DNA from: Paenibacillus sp. Soil522
GTDB lineage: Bacteria > Bacillota > Bacilli > Paenibacillales > Paenibacillaceae
Assembly: GCF_001428245.1 (NCBI RefSeq)
Contig: NZ_LMRV01000024.1
Location: 1,507-65,506, forward strand
Length of the DNA: 64,000 nucleotides
Direction of reading: 5' to 3'
Shown here piece after piece: positions 40,843 through 50,630 of the stretch. The translations under genes and the position numbers were made by a program. Position 1 is the stretch's first letter. Every line of letters starts with the position of its first letter. Under the pieces are notes generated by a model, which saw nothing but the letters and a program-made list of their open reading frames with translations, did not search any database and was not told where the DNA came from.

Positions 40843-43098
40843 ATGAAGAGTGAACATATTGTATCCGATATTACCGTTATCGGCGGAGGGCTTGCCGGTG
40901 TATGTGCCGCCGTCGCTGCTGCCCGCCTTGGGCAGACTGTATCCTTAGTAAATAACAGACCGGTTCTCGGTGGCAATTCAAGCAGTGAGGTCAGGGTATG
41001 GGTATGCGGCGCAACGGCGCATGGAACGCAGCGTTTTGCAAGAGAAACCGGCATCATGGGTGAAATGTTCGTCGAAAACCAATACCGTAACCCCGAAGGG
41101 AATCCATATTTATGGGATCTTGTTGTGCTTGAGACCGTTCGCGCAGAGAAAAATATCCGTTTGTTTCTCAACACCGATGTACATGAGGTGGAAGCGGACG
41201 GACCGGAGAATGACCGGGTCATTCGAGCCGTAACAGGCTGGATGATGGGCTCAGAGCGTAAAATCCGTTTCGACAGCAGCATGTACATCGATTGTACCGG
41301 CGACGGTCTCGTCGGTTTCCTTGCCGGAGCGAAATACAGAATCGGCCGTGAAGCGAAGGATGAATACAACGAGGATTGGGCGCCGGAGGAGGCTGATGAC
41401 ATTACGCTCGGCAGCACGCTGCTCTTTTATACGAAGGAGGCCGACCGGCCGGTCAAATTTATTCCGCCCAGCTTTGCCAAGGACATCACGCAAACGACGA
41501 TTCCGATGAAGCGGGTCATCCGCAGCGGGGATTCGGGATGTCACTATTGGTGGATCGAATGGGGCGGAGAATTGGATACGGTCCATGACAACGAAAGAAT
41601 ACGCGATGAGCTGTGGTCGGTTATTTACGGGATATGGGACTATATTAAAAATTCAGGCCAATTCGATGCGGAAAAGATGACGTTGGAATGGGTCGGATCG
41701 ATTCCCGGTAAACGGGAATATCGGCGTTTTCTCGGGGATTATGTGCTGAACCAGAACGATATCATCGCGCAGGAGCCATTCGAAGACCGTATCGCCTTCG
41801 GGGGCTGGTCGATCGACCTTCATCCCCCGCAAGGCATGTACTCGGCAGAAAGCGGTTCCAAGCATCTCTATTCGGACGGTGTCTACCACATCCCGTTCAG
41901 AAGCTTGTATTCAAACAATGTCCGCAATATGCTGTTTGCGGGCCGGGACATCAGCGCGACACATGTCGCCTTCGGCACGACAAGAGTGATGGCGACCTGT
42001 GCCGTTATCGGGGAAGCGGCAGGCAGCGGCGCTGCGCTTTCCCTTCAGAAAGGAATTACTCCGCGTATGCTTAACCGCGAATATATGAATGATTTGCAGC
42101 AGGTTATGCTGAGGCAGGATGCGTCAATTATCGGAGTGGCCGGAGATGATCCGGACGATCTGGCGAAATTCGCCCGTGTTACCACATCCAGCACGCTGGA
42201 GAGGATTGCGATTGAAACCGCCGTATATACAAATCCGCTCGATAAGGATATCGGTATATTGTTCCCGGTTCATCCTGAGCTGGCCTCGGTGGAGCTGCTC
42301 GTCGATGCAAAGCAAATGACGACGCTTGAGGCGGAGCTGTGGCATACTGGCATAGGGGAGAATTATGTGCCCAAGCAGTGGGTGAAGTCAGCCTCCGCAA
42401 CCGTTGCTGCAGGCAATAAACAGTGGGTTAAACTCGACCTGAATTGGCAGCCGGAGTCAGCTTGCAACGCTTTTGTTATTGTCAAAACGAATGAGGCCAT
42501 CACGCTGCACGGATCGGACGAGCCGTTAACCGGCGTGCTTTGCTTCGAGAAGGGACCCCGGCCGGTCGTATCCTCGCTGCTGGAGGATCATCAGCCCGAT
42601 CAGCCGGTGGCGCAATGGAGCATGCGTAATTGGAACCGACGGCCGGTATGTTTGCGGGTAACGCCAAATACGGAGTCATACGCGGCAAGCCAGGTTACCG
42701 ACGGTTATATCCGGCCTTTTGCAGGCCCGCATATCTGGGTATCCAGAAACTTATCCGTAGGTACTGAAGAATGGATACAATTAAATTGGGATAATGAGCA
42801 GGAAATTGGAGAAATTCATCTAACCTTTAATGATGACGTAAATGAAGATCTAATCAACCTGCATCATCATCGAACACCTTTCGCGGCCATTCCCGAAGTT
42901 GTGCAAAGCTATCGGATTCAAGCTTACATTGCCGAAGAGTGGGTTACGATCGTAACGGAGCAGAATAATTATAAACGAAAAAAAGTGCATCGCCTCAAGG
43001 ACGCGATTATATCCGACAAACTAAAACTATGCGTAGAAGCGACGAATGGCAGTCCGCGTGCGGAGATTTACGAGATCAGAGTCTATTCTTTATCCTAA
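40843..43098 (+). CDS. FAD-dependent oxidoreductase with C-terminal carbohydrate-binding-like domain
   Basis: 751 residues. The N-terminal part is a FAD_oxidored-type flavoprotein: DITVIGGGLAGVCAAVAAAR, RPVLGGNSSSEVR, YIDCTGDGLVGFLAGA and NMLFAGRDISATHVAFGTTR. The last 130 residues (QVTDGYIRPFAGPHIWVS, WIQLNWDNEQEIGEIHLTFN, AEIYEIRVYSL) look like a discoidin/F5-8C-type beta-sandwich that often binds sugars. No signal peptide is seen. The substrate is unknown. The neighbours (AraC, YesN/YesM, CUT1 importer) suggest oxidation of an imported oligosaccharide or glycoside. The start is ATG 40843 after GGAGGG. Confidence 0.8.
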   Translation: MKSEHIVSDITVIGGGLAGVCAAVAAARLGQTVSLVNNRPVLGGNSSSEVRVWVCGATAHGTQRFARETGIMGEMFVENQYRNPEGNPYLWDLVVLETVRAEKNIRLFLNTDVHEVEADGPENDRVIRAVTGWMMGSERKIRFDSSMYIDCTGDGLVGFLAGAKYRIGREAKDEYNEDWAPEEADDITLGSTLLFYTKEADRPVKFIPPSFAKDITQTTIPMKRVIRSGDSGCHYWWIEWGGELDTVHDNERIRDELWSVIYGIWDYIKNSGQFDAEKMTLEWVGSIPGKREYRRFLGDYVLNQNDIIAQEPFEDRIAFGGWSIDLHPPQGMYSAESGSKHLYSDGVYHIPFRSLYSNNVRNMLFAGRDISATHVAFGTTRVMATCAVIGEAAGSGAALSLQKGITPRMLNREYMNDLQQVMLRQDASIIGVAGDDPDDLAKFARVTTSSTLERIAIETAVYTNPLDKDIGILFPVHPELASVELLVDAKQMTTLEAELWHTGIGENYVPKQWVKSASATVAAGNKQWVKLDLNWQPESACNAFVIVKTNEAITLHGSDEPLTGVLCFEKGPRPVVSSLLEDHQPDQPVAQWSMRNWNRRPVCLRVTPNTESYAASQVTDGYIRPFAGPHIWVSRNLSVGTEEWIQLNWDNEQEIGEIHLTFNDDVNEDLINLHHHRTPFAAIPEVVQSYRIQAYIAEEWVTIVTEQNNYKRKKVHRLKDAIISDKLKLCVEATNGSPRAEIYEIRVYSLS

Positions 43099-43168
43099 CC
43101 TGTTGCTTTTGGAATCGCTTACGTCATAAACTAGTAATGGCTTTAGCGAATTGAAAGGAGACGATATC

Positions 43169-44710
43169 ATGGCTGCAAAACCGTTGAACATTCTAATTGT
43201 CGATGACGAGGTTCCGCTTAGGCAGGAGCTTCGCCTTTTCCCATGGGAGAACTGCGGCGCCGTCTTAATCGGCGAGGCCGGCAATGGCGAAGAAGCGCTT
43301 CAAATGTGCGGGGTCTGCGCGCCGGATGTCGTCGTTACGGATATCACGATGCCGATTATGGACGGAATTACACTCATACGGGAGCTTAGGCAAAGATATC
43401 CTGCCATTCAAATTATTTTACTGACCTGTCACAGCGATTTTCATTATGTTCAGGATGCGCTCCGGCTTGGAGCTCTTGAATATCTATTAAAGGTATCGAT
43501 GGAAGAAGAGGAAATGAAGCAGGCTTTGATCAAAGTAAGAGAAGCGGTCGAGAAGGATCGCCGTTTGCGGGAAAATGAAAAATTTGAACGGCGGCTGCTG
43601 CAAGCGGCAGCGTTCGGCAAGCTTCTGATTGGTCATGAGCTCAGCAGCGCGGATTGGAAGCATTTCGGACTGGATGGAGCGATGCCTTATTTGTTGGTAC
43701 GCCTGATCATTGATGCGCCGGATGCGTCTTACATTTCCGCAAGGCAGCGCATTCATCAGACGTTGAATGACAGAGAAGAATCTGATCCAAAATGGCTGAC
43801 TTGGCTGCCGACTGGCGAGAAGGAATATTTCATTCTTGTGGCGGCGCAGCAATCCGAAGCTCATGCGGCTGAATCGTTTCGCGGAGTCGTGCAAACGTTG
43901 GCTGTCATTATGGAGGAATATGCAGATCTGCCTGAAGCAATCGTAACGGTGCATGCGATTGTCAGCGAACCGTTCAATTCGAAGGAAGAGCTTGCTTATT
44001 CACTAGCCTATACGACCGAATGGAAGGAAGCGCTTTTTTACGATGGCTTGCCTGTGAGCGGCGTGTTGATAGGCAGACCGCTTTTTTTGACCGGGATGAC
44101 GGATAAGCATACGAAGGAAATGAATGAGCTGCTAAGAATGGCCAGCAGGTCTGCTGCACTTCTAAAGAACTGCCTGCAAGGGGAATTTCCCGAGTGGTGT
44201 GCAGCGCGGCGCATCCGGCCTCAGCAGCTCAAGCAGCGCATGCTGAATTGGCAAATGGAATGGCTGAAGGTGCATGAGGGTGCCGAGCTCGACAGCCGGG
44301 CCGTCACGCAATTGATGGGAGCGCAATCCTTGCAGCAAATGATTGTTTGCCTGGTTCATAATATTACAGCAGCCGGGAGCGGCGGGACATGCTCGCGCGT
44401 CGAAATCCGCTCCGCGATCCAATGGATTCAAGAAAACATGAAGCAGCCTATCTCACTACGGATCATTGCCGAGCAGGTCGGCTTAAGCCCGCATTATGTC
44501 AGCCGTTTATTTCGCGAAGAGACGGGCGATACCGTAAATCAATATATTACAAGGCTGCGGATGGAGAAGGCGGTCGAGCTGCTGAAACGAACGAACAAAA
44601 AGGTGTACGAGATCGCGGAAGAGGTCGGAATTCCGAGCTATCGCTATTTTACCGTTACGTTTCGCAATTGGACAGGGGTGTCTCCGACGGATTATAAACG
44701 GAATCCTTAA
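43169..44710 (+). CDS. YesN-type response regulator (receiver plus AraC domain), set 1
   Basis: 513 residues. The receiver domain spans residues 1-125, with acidic pocket VDDE (12-14), phosphorylation site D58 in VVVTDITMP and the conserved lysine in LLKVS. A long middle region follows. The C-terminal AraC domain has IAEQVGLSPHYVSRLFREET and IAEEVGIPSYRYFTVTFRNW, ending SPTDYKRNP. It pairs with the following YesM-type kinase and would activate the sugar importer at 46858-50300. The start is ATG 43169 after AAAGGAG. Confidence 0.92.
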   Translation: MAAKPLNILIVDDEVPLRQELRLFPWENCGAVLIGEAGNGEEALQMCGVCAPDVVVTDITMPIMDGITLIRELRQRYPAIQIILLTCHSDFHYVQDALRLGALEYLLKVSMEEEEMKQALIKVREAVEKDRRLRENEKFERRLLQAAAFGKLLIGHELSSADWKHFGLDGAMPYLLVRLIIDAPDASYISARQRIHQTLNDREESDPKWLTWLPTGEKEYFILVAAQQSEAHAAESFRGVVQTLAVIMEEYADLPEAIVTVHAIVSEPFNSKEELAYSLAYTTEWKEALFYDGLPVSGVLIGRPLFLTGMTDKHTKEMNELLRMASRSAALLKNCLQGEFPEWCAARRIRPQQLKQRMLNWQMEWLKVHEGAELDSRAVTQLMGAQSLQQMIVCLVHNITAAGSGGTCSRVEIRSAIQWIQENMKQPISLRIIAEQVGLSPHYVSRLFREETGDTVNQYITRLRMEKAVELLKRTNKKVYEIAEEVGIPSYRYFTVTFRNWTGVSPTDYKRNP

Positions 44711-44746
44711 TCGGCCTGCGAGCTTGGATACGGGGGGATAGAGGAT

Positions 44747-46525
44747 ATGTTTAGGTTGGTCAATTGGTACAGTGGCCTCGGTCTTGCCACGAAGCAGTTT
44801 ATCTATTTATTCGTTGTGACGCTTGTGCTCGTGATGGTGCTTGCGTGGCGCAATCTCAGTGAGGCTGAAAATCTGTTGAAAAATCAAGTCATTCGCGATG
44901 CCGAGCTGCTTGTAGGCCGGACGAATCAATATATTGATGCCAGCCTCGACAATGTTGAAAATATGCTCCTGCAGCTGTCTACCCGTTCCGATCTGCTCGA
45001 GGAAGGCAACGAGTCGCTTGCCGCCGACACCCTGCGTAAATTTGCGAATTATAACAGTTCGATAGCAAAGACGCTTTATTTGATCCGTACCGACGGGAAA
45101 GTATTTTCGAATGCACAGGTAAATTACGATATTATAGGCAATCCGATGCTGCCGGAGCTGTATAAGCTTGCGCTGGAGAATTACGGAGCGATTAACGTAA
45201 GCGAGCCCTATTATTCGCCGATGTCCGGCCAAACGCTGGCATATGTTTTGCCGGTTACCGATTTAAACTGGCAAGTGAAGGGCGTTATCGTTGCCGAGGT
45301 GAATCTGGGTATTCTTACGGAGCGAATCACTCCGATGATCTATCAATCGTATGCTTTAATAACGAGAGACGGGAACATCATTAACCGGTTTGATCCCCGG
45401 GATAAGCTGCTTCCTTTTCAGGCGGGGACGTATCCTCCTGTGCTGCAGGACAGCTTTCGGGAGCAGCTGGCTTCACTTAAGATAGGGGTCAGCGAAATCG
45501 AAGGAACCGGCTCCGAGCCGCTTGTGGCCGTAAAGTCGGCGAAAAATCGTCTTGGCTGGTCCTTGGCCGCGTTTATTGAGGAAGACTATTTTTATCAGGA
45601 TTTACAGAAGCTTTATAACAATTACCGCACAGCCAGCATTGTGTGGATGATTGTACTGCTATTAAGCGCCTACCTGCTGAGCCGCTCCTTCACAAGACCA
45701 ATTCGCCGGTTCGTGGAGAAGATGGACCGGTTAAACGATGTCCAGGTTGTCGCTAAACTGCCCGTTACAAGAAAGGATGAGATCGGCCGGCTGACACAGA
45801 GCTATAATGACATGCTGGAGCGGATTCAAACGCTGCTGCAAAAGACGAAGTCGGCGGAAGAGCAGAAAAAGGAATATGAGCTGAAAATGCTGCGGAGCCA
45901 AATCGCGCCTCATTTTCTATATAATACGCTGGCCTGCATAAGCAGCCTTGCCAAGCAGCAGAGGATTCATGAGGTGCGCGAGACGATTAGATCCCTGGTC
46001 AAGCTGTTAGCCTTCAGCTTCGATAAACAATCGGAATATGTCTCGATCGAAGAAGAATTGGAAGGGCTGCGCATGTATATGTACATCCAACAGGTGCGTT
46101 ATGGCAACCAGTATAAATACGAGCTGGATATTGAGCCCTGCCTGCTGCAATACCGGATTCTGAAGCTGACGCTGCAGCCGCTTGTCGAGAATGCCTTGTT
46201 TCATGGCATTTTACCGCATAAGGGAGGGCTAATTGTCATTAAAGGGAAGCTGGAGCGGGGTATTATCAGGCTTTATGTTCGCGATAACGGCATCGGCATT
46301 TCACAAATCGAAGTTCGTAAAGCGCTGCACGACAATTTTGAACAGGAACGCTCCAAATACCGGTTTACCGGAATCGGTTTACGCAATGTGCACGACAGAA
46401 TCCGTATTCATCATGGCGCACCATATGGCCTGCGAATAGGAAGCGCTCATGGCGTTGGAACCGTAATCCGCGTGGATATCCCTGTTCTTACCGAACATGA
46501 TGAGCGTTTAGGTGTTTTGAGCTAA
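44747..46525 (+). CDS. YesM-type sensor histidine kinase, set 1
   Basis: 592 residues. Membrane helices lie near residues 19-38 and 295-315, with an extracellular Cache-like sensor of about 250 residues between. A HAMP domain follows, then the His_kinase motif with phosphoacceptor H389 in SQIAPHFLYNTL. The HATPase domain has LQPLVENALFHG, VRDNGIGI and GIGLRNVHDRI. It senses an extracellular sugar or a binding protein and phosphorylates the YesN-type regulator 36 bp upstream. The start is ATG 44747 after GGGGGATAGAGG. Confidence 0.92.
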   Translation: MFRLVNWYSGLGLATKQFIYLFVVTLVLVMVLAWRNLSEAENLLKNQVIRDAELLVGRTNQYIDASLDNVENMLLQLSTRSDLLEEGNESLAADTLRKFANYNSSIAKTLYLIRTDGKVFSNAQVNYDIIGNPMLPELYKLALENYGAINVSEPYYSPMSGQTLAYVLPVTDLNWQVKGVIVAEVNLGILTERITPMIYQSYALITRDGNIINRFDPRDKLLPFQAGTYPPVLQDSFREQLASLKIGVSEIEGTGSEPLVAVKSAKNRLGWSLAAFIEEDYFYQDLQKLYNNYRTASIVWMIVLLLSAYLLSRSFTRPIRRFVEKMDRLNDVQVVAKLPVTRKDEIGRLTQSYNDMLERIQTLLQKTKSAEEQKKEYELKMLRSQIAPHFLYNTLACISSLAKQQRIHEVRETIRSLVKLLAFSFDKQSEYVSIEEELEGLRMYMYIQQVRYGNQYKYELDIEPCLLQYRILKLTLQPLVENALFHGILPHKGGLIVIKGKLERGIIRLYVRDNGIGISQIEVRKALHDNFEQERSKYRFTGIGLRNVHDRIRIHHGAPYGLRIGSAHGVGTVIRVDIPVLTEHDERLGVLS

Positions 46526-46543
46526 GCGGAAATGATGGATTTG

Positions 46544-46567
46544 AAGCCGCCCCACGGGGCGGCTTTC
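46544..46567 (+). terminator. Probable terminator after the set 1 kinase gene
   Basis: AAGCCGCCC (46544-46552) pairs with GGGCGGCTT (46557-46565), followed by only a short TTTCGT, so it is probably leaky. Confidence 0.6.
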
Positions 46568-46704
46568 GTATTATGAGGTCAGCCAGAATGATCTGGTTGG
46601 CCTTTTTGCATAGGCGTCATAGGATGGCGGTAGCCGGATACCATGGGCAAGAGGCAGCAAACCGATTATGGTTTTACCCTAACGAGTTTAATATCCGCAT
46701 TTAA

Positions 46705-46734
46705 CAATAACCTTCACGCATATGAAGGTTATTG
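46705..46734. repeat. Perfect hairpin in the gap before the set 1 importer
   Basis: CAATAACCTTCA (46705-46716) and TGAAGGTTATTG (46723-46734) are perfect 12-bp inverted copies with a 6-nt loop. No T run follows directly. It may be an extra terminator or an operator. The rest of the 332-bp gap 46526-46857 shows only the weak terminator and the cre site. Confidence 0.5.
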
Positions 46735-46826
46735 TGCTGTTTAGAATCGTTCACAGAAATTCATACACTTTTTACGTTTTTATGTATATCGGCCGCTTGA
46801 GGCAGTGTTTATACTTAAAACATAGA

Positions 46827-46841
46827 TTGGAAGCGCATTCA
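46827..46841. promoter_or_regulatory. CcpA cre site upstream of the set 1 sugar importer
   Basis: TTGGAAGCGCATTCA matches WTGNAANCGNWNNCW at all defined positions. It is 17 bp before the first permease start codon, directly before its ribosome site, so CcpA binding would block the operon. Confidence 0.65.
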
Positions 46842-46857
46842 TAAAAGGAGGGATTAC

Positions 46858-47826
46858 ATGGAAGCCAATCGAAGGTATATATCCACCGTACGGATACAGC
46901 CTGCCCAGCAAACGAAGCTGCAGTCGGTTCTGAGAACCGTCTGGCGTTTCCGGGCTTTCTACATCATGCTGCTTCCGGGTGTGATTTATTTTATAATTTT
47001 CCGGTATTTTCCGATGTACGGAGTCATCATTGCTTTCAAAAACTTCTCGATCATGGACGGCATAACGGGAAGCGGCTGGGCAGACCCTTGGTATAAGCAT
47101 TTCCAGGATTTTTATCAGTCGCCTTATTTCAGTCAGCTATTGACGAATACGTTATTAATTAGCTGTTACAAGCTAATCTTTGGGACATTTCCTCCAATCT
47201 TGCTCGCCCTGCTGCTGAACGAATGCCGCATTCGCTGGTTGAAGTCAATTGTCCAAACGTTCACTTATTTGCCGCATTTCTTATCATGGGTTATTATTTT
47301 CGGTATTTTGCTGACGCTGCTTTCCCAGAATGGGGGACTTGTAAACCGATGGATCGTGGAGGCAGGCGGCCAGTCCATTCCTTTCTTGACCTCGACGGAC
47401 TATTTCCGCGGAATCCTGGTCGGTTCCGAAGTATGGCAAAATCTTGGCTGGGGCGCGATCATCTACTTGGCAGCAATGGCAGGCATCGATCCTACGCTTT
47501 ACGAGGCGGCCAAGGTGGACGGCGCGAGTCGGCTGCGGATGATATGGCATATATCGCTTCCAGGAATTCAAAGCATCATCATCTTGCTTTTTATACTGAA
47601 GCTGGGCCACCTGCTCGATGCCGGCTTCGATCAAATTTATATTTTGTACAACATTCAGGTGTACCCGGTCGCCGACATATTGGACACTTGGGTATATCGA
47701 ACAGGCTTGCAGCAATTGAATTTCAGCTTGGCGTCGGCAGTCGGATTGTTCAAGTCTCTCATCGGACTGATACTGGTGCTCGGAGCTAACCGGCTGGCGA
47801 AAAGGTGGGGTGGAGGAATATGGTAA
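46858..47826 (+). CDS. ABC sugar importer permease, LplB type, set 1
   Basis: 322 residues with six hydrophobic segments. The EAA-type loop that contacts the ATPase reads YEAAKVDGASRLRMIWHISL near residue 217. The N-terminal FYIMLLPGVIYFIIFRYFPMYGVIIAFKNF segment is typical of LplB. It forms the CUT1 importer with the next permease and the lipoprotein at 48753. AAAGGAGGG precedes ATG 46858. No ATPase gene is in the operon. Confidence 0.93.
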   Translation: MEANRRYISTVRIQPAQQTKLQSVLRTVWRFRAFYIMLLPGVIYFIIFRYFPMYGVIIAFKNFSIMDGITGSGWADPWYKHFQDFYQSPYFSQLLTNTLLISCYKLIFGTFPPILLALLLNECRIRWLKSIVQTFTYLPHFLSWVIIFGILLTLLSQNGGLVNRWIVEAGGQSIPFLTSTDYFRGILVGSEVWQNLGWGAIIYLAAMAGIDPTLYEAAKVDGASRLRMIWHISLPGIQSIIILLFILKLGHLLDAGFDQIYILYNIQVYPVADILDTWVYRTGLQQLNFSLASAVGLFKSLIGLILVLGANRLAKRWGGGIW

Positions 47827-48680
47827 AAAGCTTGGACGATAAAATATTTAACGGCATCGTATATGTCATTCTCGGGCTTTGCGGTCTTGCCGCCATTCTT
47901 CCGATGCTTTATGTGTTATCGGTATCCATCACTCCATTCGGTGAAGTGCTGCGCAACGGCGGATTTATTTTGTTCCCAAGGGAGATCACTTTCACTGCTT
48001 ACCGCACGCTGTTAACGGAGTCGAACATACCGAAGGCGTTTCAAATTACGGTTCTCATTACGGTTATCGGTACGGCTGTCAATATCGTATTGACCGGATT
48101 AATGGCTTATCCGCTCAGCCGTAAAAATCTGCCGGGCAGACAGTTTTTTCTTCTCATGATCGTGTTTACCTTATTGTTTAGCGGAGGAATTATTCCGACC
48201 TACTTGGTAGTAAAATCGATGGGGCTGCTCGACTCGATTTGGGCGATGATCCTGCCAAACGCCGTATGGAGCTTTAACGTGCTCATTATGAAGAGCTTCT
48301 TCGAGGGGCTTCCCGAAGAATTGTTCGAATCCGCAAGGATGGACGGCGCTAAAGAATTCCGGATTTTGCTCCAGATCGTCATACCGCTCTCGATTCCGGT
48401 ACTGCTTACTGTCGGATTGTTTTATTTAGTCGGTCATTGGAACGAGTTTTTTCAAGCGATCTTCTATGTGACCGATAGGACACTGTTCCCGCTGCAGGTC
48501 ATCGTCAGAGAAATTTTGATACAAAGCCAGCAGCCGCTTGAGAATGCAGAGAACGTGTTGCCTACCCAGACGATGCAGATGGCTTCCGTCATGATTGCAA
48601 GTTTGCCTGTTATCGTTATTTATCCTTTCCTTCAGAAGCACTTTACGAAGGGGATGCTTCTCGGATCGATTAAAGGTTGA
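47820..48680 (+). CDS. ABC sugar importer permease, YtcP type, set 1
   Basis: 286 residues with six hydrophobic segments. The ATPase-contact loop is ESARMDGAKEFRILLQIVIPLS near residue 177. The beginning (LGLCGLAAILPMLYVLSVSI) and end (YPFLQKHFTKGMLLGSIKG) are typical of YtcP/LplC. The start is ATG 47820, overlapping the end of the LplB-type gene, with GGTGGAGG upstream. The partner lipoprotein follows after 72 bp. Confidence 0.92.
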   Translation: MVKSLDDKIFNGIVYVILGLCGLAAILPMLYVLSVSITPFGEVLRNGGFILFPREITFTAYRTLLTESNIPKAFQITVLITVIGTAVNIVLTGLMAYPLSRKNLPGRQFFLLMIVFTLLFSGGIIPTYLVVKSMGLLDSIWAMILPNAVWSFNVLIMKSFFEGLPEELFESARMDGAKEFRILLQIVIPLSIPVLLTVGLFYLVGHWNEFFQAIFYVTDRTLFPLQVIVREILIQSQQPLENAENVLPTQTMQMASVMIASLPVIVIYPFLQKHFTKGMLLGSIKG

Positions 48681-48752
48681 TCTAGCTGCCGTATGAATAA
48701 CTGACCAGCTATACGGGGCTATTCAATAGATAGTGATAAGAAAGGGGATAAA

Positions 48753-50300
48753 ATGATGAGAAAAATGTTTTCTTTTCTGTTAACCATTTCACTGTTAGGA
48801 GCTTTGCTTGCGGGCTGTTCGGGAGGCAACGGTACAAACGAGAGTAACACGCCAGGCACTTCCGCTGAGCCGGGTAAAGAAGCTAGCGGTAAGCCGGTTA
48901 AGCTGGAAATCATCGGGATCGGCAATAACCTCCCAACGCCAGATAAGGATATCATTAAGCAGGAGCTGGACAAGGCGCTAAACATTGACCTGAGCCTGAC
49001 CGTCTATCCTTCGAAAGATGATTATATTAACCAGTTGAATGTGCGCATGTCCTCCGGCAATTTTCCGGACTTGTTCATGGTGGACAACCGGCAGCAGCTC
49101 GTCCAATTTTCCAATCAAGGCTTGTTGCTTGATTTGACGCCTTATATGGATAAATTGCAGCAGACGGTGAACTACATCGGCGAAGAAAGCGTTAAGAAGA
49201 GCATGGTGGACGGAAAAGTTTTTGCCGTTACCAAATCGCCGCAAATTCCTTATAATACCCTTTGGATCCGCAAAGATTGGCTGGATAAGCTGAAGCTGCA
49301 GGTACCGACGACTATTGAACAATTAGCGGACGTAGCCAAGGCCTTTACCACTCAGGATCCTGATGGCAACGGAAAACCGGACACGTTTGGTTTGACGGGA
49401 GCAAAGCTGGGCGCATTTTCTACCGTATTCGGAGCATTCGGCGTAGGTATGCCTGTCGACGTCGGTATGCCTGGAAATTTCTACGAGAAGGATGGAGCTG
49501 TCGTTAATGCCTTGTACGATCCGGCAATGAAAGACGCACTATCGTTCATTCAGCAGATGATCGCTTCAGGTTCGGTTGATCCCGAGCTGCTGGCCAACAG
49601 CGGACTGCAGCATCAGGAGAAAGCAATTAAGGGGCAAGCGGGCATTGTCTATATCGATTGGCCGAATATGACGAAGCAGCAATTTGTTGATCAAATCAAG
49701 ACCGTTAATCCGAATGCGGAGTGGGTGCAAATGGCCGCGCCGAGCGGACCAGCAGGACAATTCGACGGCCCGTGGGATATTGGCGCGGCACCGGGGCGGG
49801 TTGCTGTTCCGAAGGCATTGGAAAAGGATCCGGAGAAGCTGCAGCGCGTCTTCGATCTGTTGAACTATATCTCGAATCCGGACGGCGGCTCGATGCTCGT
49901 TCAATTCGGAGTGAAGGACACGCATTTCACCCTCGATAACGGGATGCCGAAAATGACGGATAAGGCAGGCGACGTCGGTTATTCCTGGCTGTATCAATTT
50001 ACCGGAAGGCCGGAAATGGAATATTTGCAGGCGAAATTCGCCATGCAGTCCGATTTCATCAAGTTCTCTAACGACCAGCCTCGCATCAAAGCACTCAACG
50101 GATTTGTCGATAATCCCGAAGGCTTTAATTCGGCAGACGCCATCCGGTATATCGAGGAAGAGATCGCGAAATTTATTTATAACAAGCGTCCGCTTAGCGA
50201 ATACGACGCGTTCATCAAAACGCTGGAGACATCCATGAATTATAAAGCGTACCTGGATAGCGGATTCGAGCAGCTGAAGGCGCTGGGGTACGGAGACTAA
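48753..50300 (+). CDS. Extracellular sugar-binding lipoprotein, LplA/YtcQ type, set 1
   Basis: 515 residues. A lipoprotein signal ends at LLAGC with the lipid-anchored C22, followed by a Gly/Asn/Ser-rich linker. The mature part is a large CUT1 binding protein with TLWIRKDWLDKLKLQVPTTI, a domain-hinge motif common in these lipoproteins, and the FTTQDPDGNGKPDTFGL calcium-type loop near residue 203. It captures oligosaccharides for the two permeases upstream. AAAGGGG precedes the start. Confidence 0.93.
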   Translation: MMRKMFSFLLTISLLGALLAGCSGGNGTNESNTPGTSAEPGKEASGKPVKLEIIGIGNNLPTPDKDIIKQELDKALNIDLSLTVYPSKDDYINQLNVRMSSGNFPDLFMVDNRQQLVQFSNQGLLLDLTPYMDKLQQTVNYIGEESVKKSMVDGKVFAVTKSPQIPYNTLWIRKDWLDKLKLQVPTTIEQLADVAKAFTTQDPDGNGKPDTFGLTGAKLGAFSTVFGAFGVGMPVDVGMPGNFYEKDGAVVNALYDPAMKDALSFIQQMIASGSVDPELLANSGLQHQEKAIKGQAGIVYIDWPNMTKQQFVDQIKTVNPNAEWVQMAAPSGPAGQFDGPWDIGAAPGRVAVPKALEKDPEKLQRVFDLLNYISNPDGGSMLVQFGVKDTHFTLDNGMPKMTDKAGDVGYSWLYQFTGRPEMEYLQAKFAMQSDFIKFSNDQPRIKALNGFVDNPEGFNSADAIRYIEEEIAKFIYNKRPLSEYDAFIKTLETSMNYKAYLDSGFEQLKALGYGD

Positions 50301-50630
50301 GGCGTATTTAGCGGGTCGAACGGTGAGTTTATCTTAAGCATATAAGCGCCTATCCAAACGGCAGTTTGCCGATGGATAGGCGTTTTTTATTTTTGTTCCG
50401 CGGCATGCAGCGGATGATTATTAAACCGCATTTTTTGGGAGATATTAACGTTATAGCCTAAGGATAAAGGCCCTGGATAGAAGTGTATAGATTAAGCGCT
50501 GCCAAAACTTAAGCGGATAGGAGCTGTAAATCGCAGTAACGGTGCACATCTAAATCTATGTATGGTATCATGATAAATATATTAGTAAAATAAGCTAAAG
50601 CCAAGCTGCCATGATGAAGGAGTTTTTATC
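50301..50630. other. Intergenic region with one terminator
   Basis: The 330-bp gap holds the terminator at 50347-50388. Its remainder is AT-rich, with no gene, repeat or clear operator that I can support; it presumably contains the promoter of the squalene/phytoene synthase-like gene. Confidence 0.6.
50347..50388 (+). terminator. Terminator of the set 1 importer operon
   Basis: CGCCTATCCA (50347-50356) pairs with TGGATAGGCG (50373-50382), followed by TTTTTT. Confidence 0.88.
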
